A stretch of 7,154 nucleotides of DNA from DAXETY01 sp051155755 (lineage in GTDB: Bacteria; Desulfobacterota; Desulfobacteria; Desulfobacterales; SG8-13). Both the position numbers and the translations under genes were made by a program. The stretch lies in contig DAXETY010000166.1 in assembly GCA_051155755.1 (NCBI GenBank), positions 1 through 7,154 of the forward strand, given 5' to 3'. The notes beneath the pieces are model-generated. The model was not told the DNA's origin and did not search any database. It saw nothing but the letters and a program-made list of their open reading frames with translations. Positions within the stretch are counted from its first letter, which is position 1; each line of letters opens with the position of its first letter. Shown piece after piece: positions 5,616 to 7,154 of the stretch.

Positions 5616-6021
5616 TCCAATTGCGTCGATGCGGTTGTCTATTTTGGCGATGCTGATGACCTTTATGCTGCTGAGCGCCCCGGCCTGGGCGGTGCCCGCC
5701 CATGTTGCTTCTTCTTCGGCGGCGGCAGTGTCTGAAAACCGCAGCGTGCCGACCTGGATTTTCGTGGCCCAGAGCCAATCCATCGATGAAAACCTGCGGG
5801 AGTGGGAGTCGCTGTCGCCGGAAGAAAAAGAGCAGCTACGCCGTCGGATGCAGCAGCTCAATCGCATGGAGCCCGAAGACCGACGGCATTTTCAGCGGCT
5901 GTTCGAAAAGTGGCAGCAGCTCACCCCGGAGGAACGGCGCCAGATCGAGCGGGCACTGGATCAATGGGATCGGCTCTCTCCTGCGGAAAAAGAAGCGATC
6001 CGCCAGCGCTTTCGCGGCTGA
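5599..6021 (+). CDS. Exported DUF3106-like protein with four 18-residue helical repeats
   Basis: The 140-residue product has a cleavable signal peptide: charged N-terminus, hydrophobic core at about 13-26, then APAWA with cleavage likely near residue 31. A Ser/Ala-rich spacer leads to residues 69-140, which are exactly four tandem 18-residue units, each of the form W/L-x-x-L/M-x-P-E-E-(R/K)-x-x-h-x-x-x-h, beginning WESLSPEEKE, LNRMEPEDRR, WQQLTPEERR and WDRLSPAEKE. The last unit ends at the C-terminus. This is the DUF3106 pattern as I remember it; function is unknown. The chosen start has AGGA at 5586-5589 and lies 17 bases inside the anti-sigma gene; an in-frame ATG at 5536 would bury the signal peptide behind 21 polar residues. 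Position and export suggest a periplasmic partner of the anti-sigma factor, which is an inference. Confidence 0.85.
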   Translation: MKSMPDPIASMRLSILAMLMTFMLLSAPAWAVPAHVASSSAAAVSENRSVPTWIFVAQSQSIDENLREWESLSPEEKEQLRRRMQQLNRMEPEDRRHFQRLFEKWQQLTPEERRQIERALDQWDRLSPAEKEAIRQRFRG

Positions 6022-6146
6022 TTCGTCGGTGTTCCAAACCGCCTTCAGCACGTCCGGAGATGATGCCGGGACCCGCATTCTTTGACCAAAATCCTGCTTG
6101 CACAATCTTCCCGCCTGAACTAACGTTTTTTCAACGCGCACCAAAA

Positions 6147-6201
6147 TTGACGGTCTGATAAAAAATCAAAATTTATTAAAATTCGTATACAAATCAAGGA
6201 G
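6147..6201 (+). promoter_or_regulatory. AT-rich promoter region and distant ribosome site of the adaptor gene
   Basis: The gap 6022-6215 holds no gene. Its first half has a weak bulged hairpin (6052-6072) without a T-run. Its second half contains TTGACG (6147-6152, -35-like), the small inverted repeat TGAT-AAAAA-ATCA (6157-6169) and an AT-only stretch through 6183, with TAAAAT at 6177-6182 and TATACA at 6186-6191 as -10-like strings at poor spacing. AAGGAG at 6196-6201 is 14 bases from the ATG, further than usual. Confidence 0.3.
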
Positions 6202-6215
6202 AAAGAGACCGGGGG

Positions 6216-7154
6216 ATGCCAAAACTGGTTCTGCGTGGCCTGGTCGGGATGCTGGTTGTCGCTGGGGTTGCCGCCGCTGTGTGGTATGGCTTTTTTCAGG
6301 AGGATTCGGCCGAAAACGGGAATCTGCTGCGACTGTACGGCAATGTCGATATCCGTCAGGTCGAGCTGGCCTTCAACGGAAGCGAGCGCATTGCCGACAT
6401 CCGTGTCGAGGAAGGTCAGTCGGTCAAAAAAGGCGACCTGCTGGCCGTTCTGGAAACCGAGCGGCTCGAAAGTGCGGTGGCCCGGGCCGAGGCCCAAAAG
6501 GCCGCCCAGCAAGACGTGGTCGCCAAGCTGGAAGCCGGAACCCGAATCGAAGAAATTCGACGGGCCCGCGCCCATGTAGAGGTTGCAAAAACCCGTGCAG
6601 CCGATGCGCAACGCACCTGGCAGCGGCTGGAGCCACTGGCGCAAAAGAGCCTAGCTTCCCGCGAAAGTGCCGATGAGGCCAGGGCCCGGGCGGAAAGTGC
6701 CGCAGCTCAGCTCGAGGCAGCTCGCCAGGAGCTGGAACTGGCGCTGGCCGGACCGCGAAAGGAAGACATCGCCGCGGCACGCTCCCGGCTTCGGGCGCTG
6801 GAAGCCGAGCTGGTGCTGGCAAAACGCAACCTGGCTGATGCGGAACTGGTAGCACCTTCCGGCGGCGTGATCCGCAATCGGATTTTGCAGCCCGGCGACA
6901 TGGCGTTTCCCCAGCGCCCGGTGCTGACCCTGGCCCTGACCGATCCGGTGTGGGTCCGCACCTACATCCCGGAACCGCAGCTGGGGAAAATTTTTCCGGG
7001 CATGGAGGCGCACATCCGCACCAACTCATACCCGGAAAAGCGCTATCGTGGTTGGATCGGCTACATTTCCCCCACGGCCGAATTTACCCCCAAGGCAGTG
7101 GAAACCCCTGAATTGCGGACCCGGTTGGTATACCAGGTTCGCGTATATGCCTGC
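6216..7154 (+). CDS. HlyD/YbhG-type periplasmic adaptor (membrane-fusion protein), 3' partial
   Basis: The frame stays open for 313 codons to the window end, so the C-terminus is missing. Such proteins link an inner-membrane transporter, usually an ABC exporter, to an outer-membrane channel. Residues 5-25 are an N-terminal signal anchor. The first half of the lipoyl domain lies at about 38-80 (LYGNVDIRQVELAF, VEEGQSVKKGDLLAVLE). A long Ala/Glu/Arg-rich antiparallel coiled-coil hairpin spans about 83-207. The second lipoyl half follows at 209-241 (LVAPSGGVIRNRILQPGDMA), and the beta-barrel domain starts at 243 with PVWVRTYIPEPQLGKIFPG and ISPTAEFTPKAVETPELRT, typical of the YbhG branch. The start ATG follows GGGGG, with AAGGAG 14 bases away; no other in-frame start exists before the upstream TAA at 6177. 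ABC ATPase and permease genes would be expected downstream, outside this window. Confidence 0.93.
   Translation, partial: MPKLVLRGLVGMLVVAGVAAAVWYGFFQEDSAENGNLLRLYGNVDIRQVELAFNGSERIADIRVEEGQSVKKGDLLAVLETERLESAVARAEAQKAAQQDVVAKLEAGTRIEEIRRARAHVEVAKTRAADAQRTWQRLEPLAQKSLASRESADEARARAESAAAQLEAARQELELALAGPRKEDIAAARSRLRALEAELVLAKRNLADAELVAPSGGVIRNRILQPGDMAFPQRPVLTLALTDPVWVRTYIPEPQLGKIFPGMEAHIRTNSYPEKRYRGWIGYISPTAEFTPKAVETPELRTRLVYQVRVYAC

Noticed and set aside
6052..6072. Bulged hairpin GTCCGG/CCGGGAC after the repeat-protein gene
   Set aside because: The stem is short and interrupted with no T-run; not a convincing terminator.
6424..7029. 201-codon minus-strand frame
   Set aside because: Antisense shadow of the HlyD/YbhG-type adaptor; rich in Pro/Arg/Ala as expected from GC-rich opposite-strand reading.

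Overview
The window looks like chromosomal DNA of a Gram-negative bacterium of moderately high GC content. An ECF sigma factor with a zinc-finger anti-sigma, a lipoprotein with DUF4382-like sequence, a periplasmic MsrA-MsrB fusion and a YbhG/HlyD-type membrane-fusion protein together suit a deltaproteobacterium (Desulfobacterota, perhaps Desulfobacterales). That placement is an inference from gene content and style, not from a marker gene. All convincing genes lie on the + strand. There are no RNA genes, no CRISPR array and no intact mobile element.

Layout. Bases 1-98 are the end of a gene whose product finishes in seven perfect GGGP repeats. A hairpin with a T-run (182-220) separates it from a 550-residue lipoprotein (238-1890) with a DUF4382-like domain, about four beta-rich repeats and a strongly acidic tail. 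A strong terminator follows (1939-1971). Next is a membrane-anchored methionine sulfoxide reductase MsrA-MsrB fusion (2078-3211), preceded by a second hairpin plus T-run in its leader. The 326-base gap after it carries nested inverted repeats and may be a decayed repeat element. A DJ-1/PfpI protein of the YhbO type (3538-4047) comes next and ends in two hairpins.

Bases 4116-5061 open a three-gene cassette. It has a sigma70-like promoter whose -10 sits inside a palindrome, then seven-base periodic repeats in a long leader, then an ECF sigma factor. A zinc-finger anti-sigma factor with one membrane span overlaps the sigma gene by ATGA. A small exported protein overlaps the anti-sigma gene by 17 bases and ends in four 18-residue helical repeats (DUF3106-like). 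After a 194-base AT-rich gap a YbhG/HlyD-type periplasmic adaptor begins at 6216 and runs off the window end, still open.

How the genes may work together. MsrAB repairs oxidised methionine in exported proteins, and the YhbO-like protein deals with oxidative or carbonyl damage. The sigma/anti-sigma pair is a classic membrane-signalling switch, and the exported repeat protein, translationally coupled to it, is placed to be its periplasmic sensor or modulator. The region therefore reads as envelope and oxidative-stress defence. The most interesting candidate system is the sigma / anti-sigma / 18-residue-repeat cassette. A regulatory link between it and the MsrAB, YhbO-like or adaptor genes is only a hypothesis.
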